A DNA stretch of 64,000 bases from Rhodobacterales bacterium RIFCSPHIGHO2_02_FULL_62_130 (GTDB lineage Bacteria > Pseudomonadota > Alphaproteobacteria > Rhodobacterales > Rhodobacteraceae). The position numbers and the translations under genes were made by a program. The notes under the pieces were generated by a model, which was not told where the DNA came from, did no database searches, and saw only the letters and a program-made list of their open reading frames with translations. Location: the NCBI GenBank assembly GCA_001828855.1, contig MHZT01000051.1, positions 124,001-188,000 of the forward strand. Direction: 5' to 3'. Positions 24,175 through 33,129 of this stretch are shown piece after piece. Each line of letters begins with the position of its first letter. The stretch's first letter is position 1.

Positions 24175-27100
24175 ATGCCCCGCGACCTGACCGAAAGCTG
24201 GACCGTGATTGACCGTGCATCGCTGCGCGACGAGGCGGCGCTGATCGCCGATCTGATCGCTGCGGCGGGGCTGGACGGGGCCGCGCGGGCGCGGATTACG
24301 GCGGCAGGGGCCGATCTGGTGCGGCGGATTCGCGGCTCGGTCAAGCCCGGTCTGATGGAGGTTTTTCTGGCCGAATATGGCCTGTCGACCGATGAGGGCA
24401 TCGCGCTGATGTGTCTGGCCGAGGCGCTGTTGCGGGTGCCGGATGCCGAGACGATGGATGCGCTGATCGAGGACAAGATCGCGCCCAGCGACTGGGGGCG
24501 GCATCTGGGGCGGTCGGCCTCGTCGCTGGTGAATGCGTCCACATGGGCGTTGATGTTGACGGGCAAGGTGCTGGAAGAGCGCGAACCGGGTGTGGTGGGG
24601 CATCTGAAGGCGGCGGTAAAGCGGCTGGGTGAACCTGTGATCCGTGGTGCTGTGACGCGGGCGATGAAGGAAATGGGGCGCAACTTTGTGTTGGGCGAAA
24701 CCATTGATCTTGCAATGAAACGCGCGCGGGAACTAGAGGCGCAGGGCTATACCTACAGCTATGACATGCTGGGCGAGGCGGCACGGACCGAGGCCGATGC
24801 GCGGCGCTATCATCTGTCCTATTCGGCGGCGATCACGGCGATTGCTGCGGCGGCGACCACGGGCGACATCCGCACCAATCCCGGCATTTCGGTGAAGCTG
24901 TCGGCGCTGCATCCGCGCTATGAGGTGGCCAAGGAATCCCGCGTGATGGAAGAACTGGTGCCGCGCGTCCGCGCGCTGGCCGGTCTGGCCAAGGCGGCGG
25001 GTCTGGGGTTTAACATTGATGCGGAGGAAGCCGACCGTCTGGCGATTTCCTTGAAGGTGATCGAGGCGGTTCTGTCTGATCCGGCACTGCGCGGTTGGGA
25101 CGGGTTTGGCGTGGTGGTGCAGGCTTACGGGCGTCGTGCGGGGGCGGTGATCGACTGGCTTTATGCGCTGTCGGTGCGGCTGGATCGCAAGATCATGGTG
25201 CGTCTGGTCAAGGGCGCTTATTGGGATGCCGAGGTGAAGCGCGCGCAGGTTCTGGGGCTGTCGTCCTTTCCGGTGTTCACGCGGAAACAGGCGACGGATG
25301 TGTCCTATATCGCCAATGCCAAGAAACTGCTGGGCATGACGGACCGGATTTATCCGCAATTTGCCACCCATAACGCCCATACGGTTGCGGCGATCATGGA
25401 TATGGCGGTCGATAAGAAAGCGTTCGAATTCCAGCGCTTGCACGGCATGGGCGAACGGCTGCACGACATCGTTCTGACCGATAACGGCACGCGCTGCCGG
25501 ATTTATGCGCCGGTGGGTGCGCACCGCGATCTGCTGGCCTATCTGGTGCGGCGGCTGTTGGAGAACGGGGCGAACTCTTCCTTTGTGAACCAGATCGTGA
25601 ACGAGGAAGTCGCCCCCGAGCGTGTTGCGGCCTGCCCGCTGACGGCGATGGAGGGGATGGCCTCGGTCGTCAATCCGGCGATTCTGACGGGGCCTGCGCT
25701 GTTTGGCGGGCGGAAGAACTCGGCGGGCTGGGATCTGACGGATTCGGGGGATCTGGAGGCGATTGCCACCGCCCGCGCCCCGCATGAGTCCGCGCTGTTC
25801 GAGGCCGCGCCGATGCTGGCGGGCCGCGCGGCGGGCGGGTTGCGGCTGGAGGTGGCCAATCCGGCAACCGGCGGGGCCGTGGGCCATGTACTGACGGCCT
25901 CGGTCGCGGATGTGGATACTGCCTTGCGGCTGGCGGAACCTTGGGCCGCAACGGCGGATGTGCGGGCGCAGGTGCTGCGCCGTGCGGCTGATCTTTATGA
26001 AGCGAACTTCGGCCCGATCTTTGCGCTTCTGGCGCGTGAGGCGGGCAAGACGCTGGCCGATGCCGTGGCCGAACTGCGCGAGGCTGTTGATTTCCTGCGC
26101 TATTATGCCGATGGGGCTACTGCGCTGACGGCCCCCGCGCGCGGTGTGTTTGCCTGCATCAGCCCGTGGAACTTCCCGCTGGCGATTTTCTCGGGGCAGA
26201 TCGGCGCGGCGCTGGCTGCGGGCAATTCTGTGCTGGCCAAGCCCGCCGAACAGACGCCACTGATTGCGGCGCTGGCAGTGAAGCTGCTGCATGAGGCGGG
26301 GGTTCCGGCTTCGGCGCTGCAACTGCTGCCCGGTGATGGCGCGGTGGGGGCGGCGATCACGCGCGATGCGCGGGTGAATGGCGTGGCCTTTACCGGATCG
26401 ACCGAAACCGCGCTGCTGATCCGGCGGGCGATGGCCGACAATCTGGACCCGACCGCGCCCCTGATCGCGGAAACCGGCGGTCTGAATGCGATGATGGTGG
26501 ACAGCACCGCGCTGCCGGAACAGGCGGTGCGGGATATTCTGGCGGCCTCGTTCCAGTCGGCGGGGCAGCGCTGTTCGGCGCTGCGCTGCCTGTATGTGCA
26601 GGAGGACGTGGCCGAAACGCTGCAGGAAATGCTGTTTGGCGCAATGGACGAGTTGGCGATCGGTGATCCGTGGGGGCTGTTCACCGATGTCGGGCCGGTG
26701 ATTGATGCTGAGGCCAAGTCGGGAATCTTGGACTATATCGCCGCCGCGCGGGCCGAGGGGCGGGTGTTGAAGGAAATGGCGGCACCGGCTCAGGGGCATT
26801 TCGTGGCCCCCACCGTGCTGCGCGTCAGCGGGATCGAGGCGATGCCGCGCGAGATTTTTGGGCCGGTGCTGCATATCGCCACCTTCAAGGCGGGCGAGAT
26901 TGCCAAGGTGGTCGCGGCGGTGAATGCCACCGGATACGGCCTGACCTTTGGTCTGCACACGCGGATTGATGACCGCGTGCAATCAGTGATCGAGGCGCTG
27001 CAGGTGGGCAACACCTATGTCAACCGCAACCAGATCGGGGCGGTGGTGGGCAGCCAACCCTTTGGCGGCGAGGGGCTTTCCGGCACAGGGCCAAAGGCGG

Positions 27101-27618
27101 GCGGGCCGGACTATCTGCATCGGTTCGTGGTTACCTCTGCCCCTGTGGGGGCCGAGGATACGCGCGTGGCGGCAGAGGCCGAAATCGCCGCCGATCTGCG
27201 GCTGGATCGCAAGACCGCGCATCCGGCGGTGGCGCGGGTCTTGCCGGGGCCGACGGGCGAATCCAACCGGCTGACGGCGGTGCCGCGCGCGCCGGTGCTG
27301 TGCCTTGGGCCAAGTGCCGCCACGGCTTTGCAACAGGCCGAGGCGATCCGTGCCTTGGGCGGCCACGCGGTTGAAGCGGCGGGGCTGGAGGTGGCGGCGC
27401 TGACGCGGCTGAACGGGTTCTCGGGCGCTGTGTGGTGGGGCGATGTGGCGGGCGGGCGACTGCGGGCGCAGGCCTTGGCCAGCCGCAAAGGCCCGATCCT
27501 GCCGCTGATCGGCGGGATGCCGGATGCGGGCCATGCGCTGTTGGAACGGCATGTCTGCATCGACACCACGGCGTCGGGCGGCAACGCGCAACTGCTGGCC
27601 GAGGTTTCGGGCAGCTAA
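24175..27618 (+). CDS. putA: Bifunctional proline dehydrogenase / L-glutamate gamma-semialdehyde dehydrogenase PutA
   Basis: 1147-residue enzyme that oxidises proline to glutamate in two steps. The start MPRDLTESWTVIDRASLRDEA at 24175 follows AGGAGAG. The proline dehydrogenase barrel spans about 60-480 (GFNIDAEEADRLAISLKVIE, KIMVRLVKGAYWDAEVKRAQ, FATHNAHTVAAIMDMA). The aldehyde dehydrogenase spans about 560-1000 (ISPWNFPLAIFSGQIGAALAAGN, FTGSTETALLIRRAM, ETGGLNAMMVDSTALPEQAV with the Glu, QSAGQRCSALR with the catalytic Cys). A C-terminal ~130-residue extension follows. The N-terminal ribbon-helix-helix DNA-binding domain of enterobacterial PutA is absent. Confidence 0.97.
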   Translation: MPRDLTESWTVIDRASLRDEAALIADLIAAAGLDGAARARITAAGADLVRRIRGSVKPGLMEVFLAEYGLSTDEGIALMCLAEALLRVPDAETMDALIEDKIAPSDWGRHLGRSASSLVNASTWALMLTGKVLEEREPGVVGHLKAAVKRLGEPVIRGAVTRAMKEMGRNFVLGETIDLAMKRARELEAQGYTYSYDMLGEAARTEADARRYHLSYSAAITAIAAAATTGDIRTNPGISVKLSALHPRYEVAKESRVMEELVPRVRALAGLAKAAGLGFNIDAEEADRLAISLKVIEAVLSDPALRGWDGFGVVVQAYGRRAGAVIDWLYALSVRLDRKIMVRLVKGAYWDAEVKRAQVLGLSSFPVFTRKQATDVSYIANAKKLLGMTDRIYPQFATHNAHTVAAIMDMAVDKKAFEFQRLHGMGERLHDIVLTDNGTRCRIYAPVGAHRDLLAYLVRRLLENGANSSFVNQIVNEEVAPERVAACPLTAMEGMASVVNPAILTGPALFGGRKNSAGWDLTDSGDLEAIATARAPHESALFEAAPMLAGRAAGGLRLEVANPATGGAVGHVLTASVADVDTALRLAEPWAATADVRAQVLRRAADLYEANFGPIFALLAREAGKTLADAVAELREAVDFLRYYADGATALTAPARGVFACISPWNFPLAIFSGQIGAALAAGNSVLAKPAEQTPLIAALAVKLLHEAGVPASALQLLPGDGAVGAAITRDARVNGVAFTGSTETALLIRRAMADNLDPTAPLIAETGGLNAMMVDSTALPEQAVRDILAASFQSAGQRCSALRCLYVQEDVAETLQEMLFGAMDELAIGDPWGLFTDVGPVIDAEAKSGILDYIAAARAEGRVLKEMAAPAQGHFVAPTVLRVSGIEAMPREIFGPVLHIATFKAGEIAKVVAAVNATGYGLTFGLHTRIDDRVQSVIEALQVGNTYVNRNQIGAVVGSQPFGGEGLSGTGPKAGGPDYLHRFVVTSAPVGAEDTRVAAEAEIAADLRLDRKTAHPAVARVLPGPTGESNRLTAVPRAPVLCLGPSAATALQQAEAIRALGGHAVEAAGLEVAALTRLNGFSGAVWWGDVAGGRLRAQALASRKGPILPLIGGMPDAGHALLERHVCIDTTASGGNAQLLAEVSGS

Positions 27619-27642
27619 CCGTTCCGAACCGTTGATCCAAGC

Positions 27643-27690
27643 AAGCCCCTGTTGGCCTCTCCGGTTTGCCGGAAGGGCCAACAGGGGCTT
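27643..27690 (+). terminator. putA terminator
   Basis: 15-bp perfect stem AAGCCCCTGTTGGCC / GGCCAACAGGGGCTT, with a loop that itself contains TCCGG..CCGGA, followed by TGTC. It starts 24 bp past the putA stop. Confidence 0.82.
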
Positions 27691-27761
27691 TGTCATGTGG
27701 GGCCGTGGGCAATCTGCTTTGGAAAAGGCGGATATGACTTCTTTGTCTGACGTTGGCGTGA

Positions 27762-28013
27762 GAGCGACTGCACCCCTTGGCCTTGGCGGTGGTTCTGGCC
27801 GGAACCGAGGCGGAGGCCCGGCAGGCATCGCCGCGTGACATCCATGAGGCGGTCACCACCCAAGCCGTGGCAGAGGCGTCATTGCCGCCCAAACCTGCCG
27901 AGACGGTCGCGCCTGTGGCGGATGAACTGGACGATATCCTGTTCTAGGGGCCGATCCGGCAGACCGTTGCGACGCCGCTTGACGCCCCGTCGCGGATCGT
28001 CAAACTGGCAGCC
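27762..28013 (+). pseudogene. Short coding-like stretch in the rhomboid frame, interrupted by TAG
   Basis: After a TGA at 27759, one frame reads ERLHPLALAVVLAGTEAEAR...PVADELDDILF, then TAG at 27945-27947. It continues in the same frame as GPIRQTVATPLDAPSRIVKLAA directly into the rhomboid ATG at 28014. Codon third positions are GC-rich, like coding DNA here. An ATG with MTSLSDVGVRATA lies just upstream in another frame (27734), so a frameshift is also possible. I recognise no family. It may be a decayed small gene, or a short real ORF with a GTG/TTG start ending at 27947. Confidence 0.35.
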
Positions 28014-28751
28014 ATGTTTCCGATCCGCGACCATAACCCGTCAGGCCGCCGCCCTTTGGTGACCTATGCCCTGATAGCGATCAACATCGCGGTCTTTCTG
28101 GCCTATTTTCCGGGGGCGGATTCGGAACAGGCCTTGGGCTGGTTCTTTTACACATGGGGTCTGGTGCCTGAGGCAGTGATGTCGGGACAGAACTCTGTGA
28201 CGGTTATCACCCATATGTTCCTGCATGGTGGCTGGATGCATCTGGCGGGCAACATGCTGTTCCTGTGGATTTTCGGGGACAATCTGGAAGACGAGATGGG
28301 TCATCTGCGGTTTTTGCTGTTCTACCTGGGCTGCGGTCTGGCGGCAGCGGCCTTGCAGATTGCGGCCGATCCGGCATCCGCTGCGCCGATGGTGGGCGCT
28401 TCGGGGGCGATTGCGGGGGTTCTGGGCGGCTATCTGCTGCTGTTCCCGCGCGCGCGGATTGATGTGCTGTTCATCTTTGTGATCTTTTTCCGCGTGTTCT
28501 CGATCTCGGCATGGATCGTGCTGGGGGTCTGGTTCGGGCTGCAACTGCTGAACAGCGCCTCGGGGGCCGAGGATGGCGTGGCCTATCTGGCCCATGTCGG
28601 CGGCTTTGTGGCGGGTGTGGTGCTGACGCTGCCCGCGCTGATGAAGCGCGGCGGGCGGGGCTATTGGGCGCAGAATGCAGGCGCGCCACCGCATCCCGAA
28701 ACCCGCTACAAGATCACGCCCACCGCCATTCCGCGCGTGCCAAAACGATAA
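28014..28751 (+). CDS. Rhomboid family intramembrane serine protease
   Basis: 245-residue membrane protease with six to seven helices. The catalytic Ser is S130 in GASGAIAGVLGGY and the catalytic His is H194 in YLAHVGGFVAG. The conserved THMFLHGGWMHLAGNMLFLWIFGDNLED motif, with the oxyanion-hole His/Asn, lies at about 66-93. An ordinary start at 28014 is supported by the N-terminus MFPIRDHNPSGRRPLVTYALIAINI, typical of alphaproteobacterial rhomboids. The substrate is unknown. Confidence 0.92.
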   Translation: MFPIRDHNPSGRRPLVTYALIAINIAVFLAYFPGADSEQALGWFFYTWGLVPEAVMSGQNSVTVITHMFLHGGWMHLAGNMLFLWIFGDNLEDEMGHLRFLLFYLGCGLAAAALQIAADPASAAPMVGASGAIAGVLGGYLLLFPRARIDVLFIFVIFFRVFSISAWIVLGVWFGLQLLNSASGAEDGVAYLAHVGGFVAGVVLTLPALMKRGGRGYWAQNAGAPPHPETRYKITPTAIPRVPKR

Positions 28752-28773
28752 AGGCCAGCGCGAGGCTGGCCTT
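28751..28773. terminator. Terminator between the rhomboid gene and suhB
   Basis: AAGGCCAGC / GCTGGCCTT, 9-bp stem with a 5-nt loop, beginning at the last base of the rhomboid stop codon and lying between convergent genes. A long U-tract is lacking in either direction. Confidence 0.7.
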
Positions 28774-28803
28774 CGGGGTCGTGGTCCGGTTTGTTTATTC
28801 GTT

Positions 28804-29592
28804 CTATTCGTCGCGGATGATCTTTTTCAGCGGCTCGAACAGCGGATCGTTGGCGCAGAGAAGCGCGCCTTTTTCCAGAATGTCATAGCCTTCGCGGATC
28901 GGGGCAACCATGCCGCCCGCCTCTTTGACCAGAAGCAGGCCGGCAGCGATGTCCCATGCCTGCAACTCGCGCTCCCAGTAGCCGTCAAAGCGGCCAGCGG
29001 CGACATAGGCCAGATCCAGCGAGGCCGCACCCCAGCGCCGCACACCGGCGCAGGCGGGCATCAGGCGGGCCAGATCGCCCAGCATGGCAGGCAGGGTTTT
29101 CTTGGCACCAAACGGCACGCCGGTGGCAAATACCGCCTCGTGCAGGTGGCGGCGGCCCGAGACGCGCAGGCGGCGGTCATTCATCCATGCGCCCGAGCCT
29201 TTTTCAGCCCAGAACATTTCGTCCTTGGCTGCATCGAAGACGACGGCGGACACGATTTCGCCCTTATGCTCCAGCGCGATGGAGATCGCCCAATGCGGCA
29301 TGCCGTGCAAGAAGTTGGTGGTGCCGTCCAGGGGATCGACGATCCAGCGGCGGGTCGGGTCCTGCCCGTCGGTGCCGCCGGTTTCCTCGCCCAGCCAGCC
29401 ATAGGTGGGACGCGCGCCCATCAGGTCTTCCTTGATGATCCGCTCGGCCTCACGGTCGGCCTTGGAGACGAAATCGCCCGGACCTTTGGTGGAAACCTGA
29501 AGGTTCTCGACCTCGCGGAAGTCTTTCACAAGGCTTTTGCCAGCGCGGCGCGCGGCTTTGATCATCAGGTTGAGGTTGGCGCTACCCTGCAT
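28804..29592 (-). CDS. suhB: Inositol monophosphatase family protein
   Basis: 262-residue Mg2+/Li+-sensitive phosphatase of the IMPase/SuhB family. Metal ligands are visible: GEE at 68-70 and DPLDGT at 86-91 (WIVDPLDGTTNFLHG), plus the later WGAASLDLAYVAAGRFDGYWE...WDIAAGLLLVKEAGG with the third-metal Asp. The N-terminal FVSKADREAE motif is also typical. In E. coli SuhB also binds RNA polymerase/NusA; whether that holds here cannot be seen. A single gene, convergent with the rhomboid. Confidence 0.92.
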   Translation of the reverse strand: MQGSANLNLMIKAARRAGKSLVKDFREVENLQVSTKGPGDFVSKADREAERIIKEDLMGARPTYGWLGEETGGTDGQDPTRRWIVDPLDGTTNFLHGMPHWAISIALEHKGEIVSAVVFDAAKDEMFWAEKGSGAWMNDRRLRVSGRRHLHEAVFATGVPFGAKKTLPAMLGDLARLMPACAGVRRWGAASLDLAYVAAGRFDGYWERELQAWDIAAGLLLVKEAGGMVAPIREGYDILEKGALLCANDPLFEPLKKIIRDE

Positions 29593-29705
29593 GGGATGTC
29601 TCCGGTCGGTTCAAGTTGGGGGGCATACACGCGCAGGCGTCCAAAGGGAAGGGGGGCCTGCGTAAGTGGTGCAAGCAGGGCGCAGATGCGAAAAATTGAA
29701 TGTAT

Positions 29706-29719
29706 TTGAGCAGGATCAA
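29706..29719 (+). promoter_or_regulatory. FNR-like box upstream of the beta-barrel protein gene
   Basis: TTGAG-CAGG-ATCAA matches the FNR/FnrL consensus TTGAT-N4-ATCAA at nine of ten positions, inside the longer near-palindrome TTTGAGCAGGATCAAAG. Its centre (29712.5) is about 70 bp upstream of the ATG. A weak -10 (GACACT, 29742-29747) would place the site near -41.5. The -10 is poor, so the site is a candidate only. Confidence 0.5.
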
Positions 29720-29781
29720 AGCGCCACGCGGAAGACTCTGCGACACTTGCGGCATCGGGAAACCAAGTTGGAGGGGATGAA

Positions 29782-30450
29782 ATGAAACGTCTTAAATCGG
29801 GAATCGCGGCCGCCTTGTTGGTTGTTACTGTGGGTGCCGCCCATGCCGAGGATATGACCGGACTTTACTTTGGGGGTCATCTTGGTTCGGCGCAGGCTTC
29901 GGGCGATTACATGGCCTATACCCCGCGCAACAGCTATGACGGATTTGACATGCAGGGGCTGGATGGCTCGGCCTTGGCGGGTGGGGTTCATGCAGGCTAT
30001 AACTGGGATCAAGGGGCCTATCTGTTTGGGGTGGAAGGCACGCTGACCGCCTTTGACATCAACACGCTGTCCACCACCTCGGAGCTTTTGGGGGAAGGTG
30101 CAGAGTTCGGTCGTTCGGTCGGGAATATGGCCACGCTTGCGCCAAAGCTGGGTATCAAGCTTGGCAACGGGCTGATTTATGCCAAGGCTGGCCTTGCGGT
30201 GGGCAGCATCGGGGCCACGCATGACCAGAATGGCGAGTTCTTGAGCGGCAGCGCCACGCAGACCGGCTGGATGGCAGGGATCGGGGCCGAATTTCCGATG
30301 GCCGAGCGGCTGACGATGCGGGTTGACTACACCTATGCCGACTTTGGCTTGACCCGAACGGACATGTTTGGCGACGACGCCGATATCTGGGTGGATCAGT
30401 CGATTTCAGAAGGTCTGCTGACGGTCGGTTTCAACTATTACTTCAAATAG
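29782..30450 (+). CDS. Outer-membrane beta-barrel protein
   Basis: 222-residue protein with a signal peptide (MKRLKSGIAAALLVVTVGAAHA|ED) and alternating strands typical of an 8-stranded barrel: TGLYFGGHLGSAQ, SALAGGVHAGYNWDQGAYLFGVEGTLTAF, NMATLAPKLGIKLGNGLIYAKAGLAVGSI, GWMAGIGAEFPMAERLTMRVDYTYADFGL and LLTVGFNYYFK. The end YYF plus one Lys is near the usual aromatic C-terminus. The ribosome site GGAGGGG at 29770-29776 is strong. It resembles OmpA-like/Omp25-type porin-family proteins; cargo or function unknown. A very strong terminator follows. Confidence 0.85.
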   Translation: MKRLKSGIAAALLVVTVGAAHAEDMTGLYFGGHLGSAQASGDYMAYTPRNSYDGFDMQGLDGSALAGGVHAGYNWDQGAYLFGVEGTLTAFDINTLSTTSELLGEGAEFGRSVGNMATLAPKLGIKLGNGLIYAKAGLAVGSIGATHDQNGEFLSGSATQTGWMAGIGAEFPMAERLTMRVDYTYADFGLTRTDMFGDDADIWVDQSISEGLLTVGFNYYFK

Positions 30451-30461
30451 CTTCTGTCTTT

Positions 30462-30505
30462 GACAAGCAACGGGCGCGGCAAATCTGCCGCGCCCGTTGC
30501 TTGTC
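30462..30505. terminator. Strong bidirectional terminator
   Basis: Perfect 20-bp stem starting GACAAGCAACGGGCGCGGCA with its complement after an AATC loop, between the convergent beta-barrel and emrB genes. Flanks carry only short T-runs (CTTGTCTGC). Confidence 0.85.
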
Positions 30506-30511
30506 TGCGGA

Positions 30512-32038
30512 TCAGTCATGGATCACGGGGGACTCGGTTGCTGTCAGGGTGCGCGGTGCGGGTTTGCGCAGCAGCCAGATCAGCGGCAGGGCGGCAAGGG
30601 TCACGATCATCATCAGCTTGAAATCGTTGATATAGCCGATCATCAGCGCCTGCTGGTTCACCAGCCCGTCCATGATTTGCAGCGTCAGCGGGCTGCGGCC
30701 CATGCTTTGCAGCGCATCAACGGTATTGGGGTTATAGGTCGAGATGGCCGCCCCCAATTCGGCATGGTTTATCTGCACGTTGCGCGTCAGCATGACTGAA
30801 ACCACCGAGATTCCGATGGAAGACCCGATGTTGCGGACCAGCGAGAACAGGCTTGTCGCATCGGCGCGATATTCGGGGGCGATGGTGGCAAAGGCCACAG
30901 TGGACATCGGCACGAAGACAAGGCCAAGGCCGAGTCCCTGTAGCACGCCCGTCCAGATCACCGGACCGGACCCCATCTGCGGGGAAAAATCGGTCATGTA
31001 ATACAGCGAGGCCGCTGCCAGCAGCAGGCCCGCCGTCATCAGGATGCGCGCATCCACCACCCGCATCAGGCGGCCCACAAGGATCATCGAGATCATCGTT
31101 CCAACCCCGCGCGGCCCCATCACAAGGCCGGTGGTGATGGTGGGATAGCCGAAAATCCGCGCCAGCATCGGCGGCAGCAGCGCCAGCGAAGCCAGCAGGA
31201 TCACTCCGATGAAGAAGGTAAAGATCAGGCCGGTGGCATAGTTGCGGTCCAGAAACATCTTGGGATCAAGGAAGGGCTTGGCCGTGCCGATGATATGGAT
31301 GACAAACACCCAGAAGCCGGTGAGGCAGAGGAAGGTGTAGATCCAGATTTCGGGGGCGGCGAACCAGTCCACCTCGTTGCCACGGTCAAGGATCATTTGC
31401 AGCGCGCCGATGCCCATCGACAGCATCACAAAGCCGAACATGTCAAAGCGGCGCGGGCGGCGTTCGGTGCGGGGCAGATAGGCGGCGCATCCCAGAAAGG
31501 CGATGATGCCGACGGGCAGGTTGATGAAAAACACCCAGCGCCAGTTATAGCTTTCGGTCAGCCAGCCGCCCAAGGTCGGGCCGATGATCGGGCCGATCAT
31601 GATGCCCGCGCCCCAGAGGGCCATCGCTTGCCCCGCCTTTTCGCGGCTGTTGATGTCCAGAAGGAAGGTTTGCGACAAAGGCACGATGGCCGCACCAAAG
31701 ATGCCCTGCAGCAGGCGGAAGGCCACCATGGATGGCAGGCTCCACGCGATGCCGCAGGCCATCGAGGTGGCGACAAATCCGGCAATCGATATCAGGAAGA
31801 ACTCGCGCTTGCCGATGCGGTCGGAAATCAAGCCGGTTGCGGGTGTCATGATGGCGGCGGCCACGATATAGCTGGTCAGCACCCATGTGATCGTATCTTG
31901 CGAGGCGCCAAGGTCGCCCGTCATGGTGGGCAGCGCGACGTTGGCGATGGTGGTATCCAGCACCTGCATGATCGTGGCCAGCATGATGGATAGGGTGATC
32001 AGCCCCTTGTGAGGCACGACGGGGGCTGCGTCGGACAT
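30512..32038 (-). CDS. emrB: DHA2-family MFS multidrug exporter (EmrB-like)
   Basis: 508-residue, 14-helix drug:H+ antiporter of the EmrB/QacA type. Motifs: ATIMQVLDTTIANVALPTM (helix 1, motif D1), TSYIVAAAIMTPATGLISDRIGKREFFL (motif A), LQGIFGAAIVPLSQTFLLDI and WGAGIMIGPIIGPTLGGWLTESYNWRWVFFINLPVGI (motif C). It starts 7 bp after emrA ends and forms with it a tripartite pump that exports hydrophobic drugs. The substrate is not predictable from sequence. Confidence 0.92.
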   Translation of the reverse strand: MSDAAPVVPHKGLITLSIMLATIMQVLDTTIANVALPTMTGDLGASQDTITWVLTSYIVAAAIMTPATGLISDRIGKREFFLISIAGFVATSMACGIAWSLPSMVAFRLLQGIFGAAIVPLSQTFLLDINSREKAGQAMALWGAGIMIGPIIGPTLGGWLTESYNWRWVFFINLPVGIIAFLGCAAYLPRTERRPRRFDMFGFVMLSMGIGALQMILDRGNEVDWFAAPEIWIYTFLCLTGFWVFVIHIIGTAKPFLDPKMFLDRNYATGLIFTFFIGVILLASLALLPPMLARIFGYPTITTGLVMGPRGVGTMISMILVGRLMRVVDARILMTAGLLLAAASLYYMTDFSPQMGSGPVIWTGVLQGLGLGLVFVPMSTVAFATIAPEYRADATSLFSLVRNIGSSIGISVVSVMLTRNVQINHAELGAAISTYNPNTVDALQSMGRSPLTLQIMDGLVNQQALMIGYINDFKLMMIVTLAALPLIWLLRKPAPRTLTATESPVIHD

Positions 32039-32045
32039 GATCGAC

Positions 32046-33128
32046 CTATTTCAGAAAGGCTGGCAGCAGATCGGACAGGCTGCGGCTTTGGCCGGTATCG
32101 ACCGAAACCTCGGCGCTGACGCCCGAGGACAGGCCCGCGGCATCTTCGGGGTGCAGCAGGCGCAGGCGCACCGGCACGCGCTGAGTCACCTTGACCCAGT
32201 TTCCGGTCGCATTCTGCGCGGGCAGCAGGGAAAACTCCGACCCCGTGCCTGCGCCAATCGCCTCGACCACGGCCTCAACCTTGCGGCCTGCGTCCAGATC
32301 AAAGCTGATCTCGGCGGGCTGGCCCTTGGCGATATGGGTCAATTGGGTTTCCTTGAAATTCGCTTCGACCCAAAGATCGCCGGTTTCCACCAGCGCAAAC
32401 AGGCTGACACCGGGCGACACCATCTGACCCGCTTTGAAGGACGAAGCCTGATAGATCACGCCATCGGCAGCGGCTTTGACTGTAGCGTTGTCCAGATTGA
32501 AGGCGGCCTGATCGCGAGCGACCAAAGCGGCTTGCACGGCAGGCAGACTATCGGTGTCCGGGTTGGTCGTGCCACCCAGTGCTGCCAGCGCCATTGCGAC
32601 ATTCTGACGGGCCAGATCAAGCTGATCCAGCGCGCGGCGTTCGGCATGGCGGGCGTCTTCCAACTGGGTGTCGGTGGTGACGCCCTTTTGTTCAAGCTCT
32701 TCTTGTCGCTTACGCTCAAGGCTCTGATAGGCGGCCTCATCCCCTGCCAGCCGAAGCTGCGACTCGGCGGCGGTATAGGCGAGTTTCAACTGTGCCACCC
32801 CAAGCCGCGCGGCAGAAACGGCGGTTTCGGTCTGGGCAAGGGCCAGTTTGTAGGGGGTGGGATCAAGCGTGAACAAGACATCGCCAGCCTTGACGCTTTG
32901 GTTATCGGTAAAGCTGACACTTTCCACCCGTCCGCCGACCTGCGCGGCCACGGCAATGCGGGCCTGATGCAGATAGGCGTTTTCGGTGGCCTCATAGCGC
33001 CCGCCCGACAACCACCACAGGCCAGCGCCCGCGATCAGCACAAGCGGACCTGCCAGCATCAGCAACCGACGTTTCTTGCGCGGGGTCTCGGTGGACCGAA
33101 GCGGGGCATTGGTGGCAATCGCGGTCAT
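32046..33128 (-). CDS. emrA: HlyD/EmrA-family membrane-fusion protein
   Basis: Periplasmic adaptor for the EmrB-like pump, about 360 residues. One N-terminal transmembrane helix (RRLLMLAGPLVLIAGAGLWWL) is followed by a biotinyl-lipoyl-like domain (ARIAVAAQVGGRVESVSFTDNQSVKAGDVLFTLDP), an alpha-hairpin coiled coil (about 110-200) and the HlyD_3 barrel (GVIYQASSFKAGQMVSPGVSLFALVETGDLWVEANFKETQLTHI). I chose MTAIATNAPL at 33128; an ATG at 33161 in frame would overlap marR. The ATG comes directly after the marR stop. Confidence 0.92.
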   Translation of the reverse strand: MTAIATNAPLRSTETPRKKRRLLMLAGPLVLIAGAGLWWLSGGRYEATENAYLHQARIAVAAQVGGRVESVSFTDNQSVKAGDVLFTLDPTPYKLALAQTETAVSAARLGVAQLKLAYTAAESQLRLAGDEAAYQSLERKRQEELEQKGVTTDTQLEDARHAERRALDQLDLARQNVAMALAALGGTTNPDTDSLPAVQAALVARDQAAFNLDNATVKAAADGVIYQASSFKAGQMVSPGVSLFALVETGDLWVEANFKETQLTHIAKGQPAEISFDLDAGRKVEAVVEAIGAGTGSEFSLLPAQNATGNWVKVTQRVPVRLRLLHPEDAAGLSSGVSAEVSVDTGQSRSLSDLLPAFLK

Positions 33129-33129
33129 G

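Noticed and set aside
24733-26982. 749-codon minus-strand open frame inside putA
   Set aside because: Antisense shadow; the plus strand encodes a complete PutA with all motifs.
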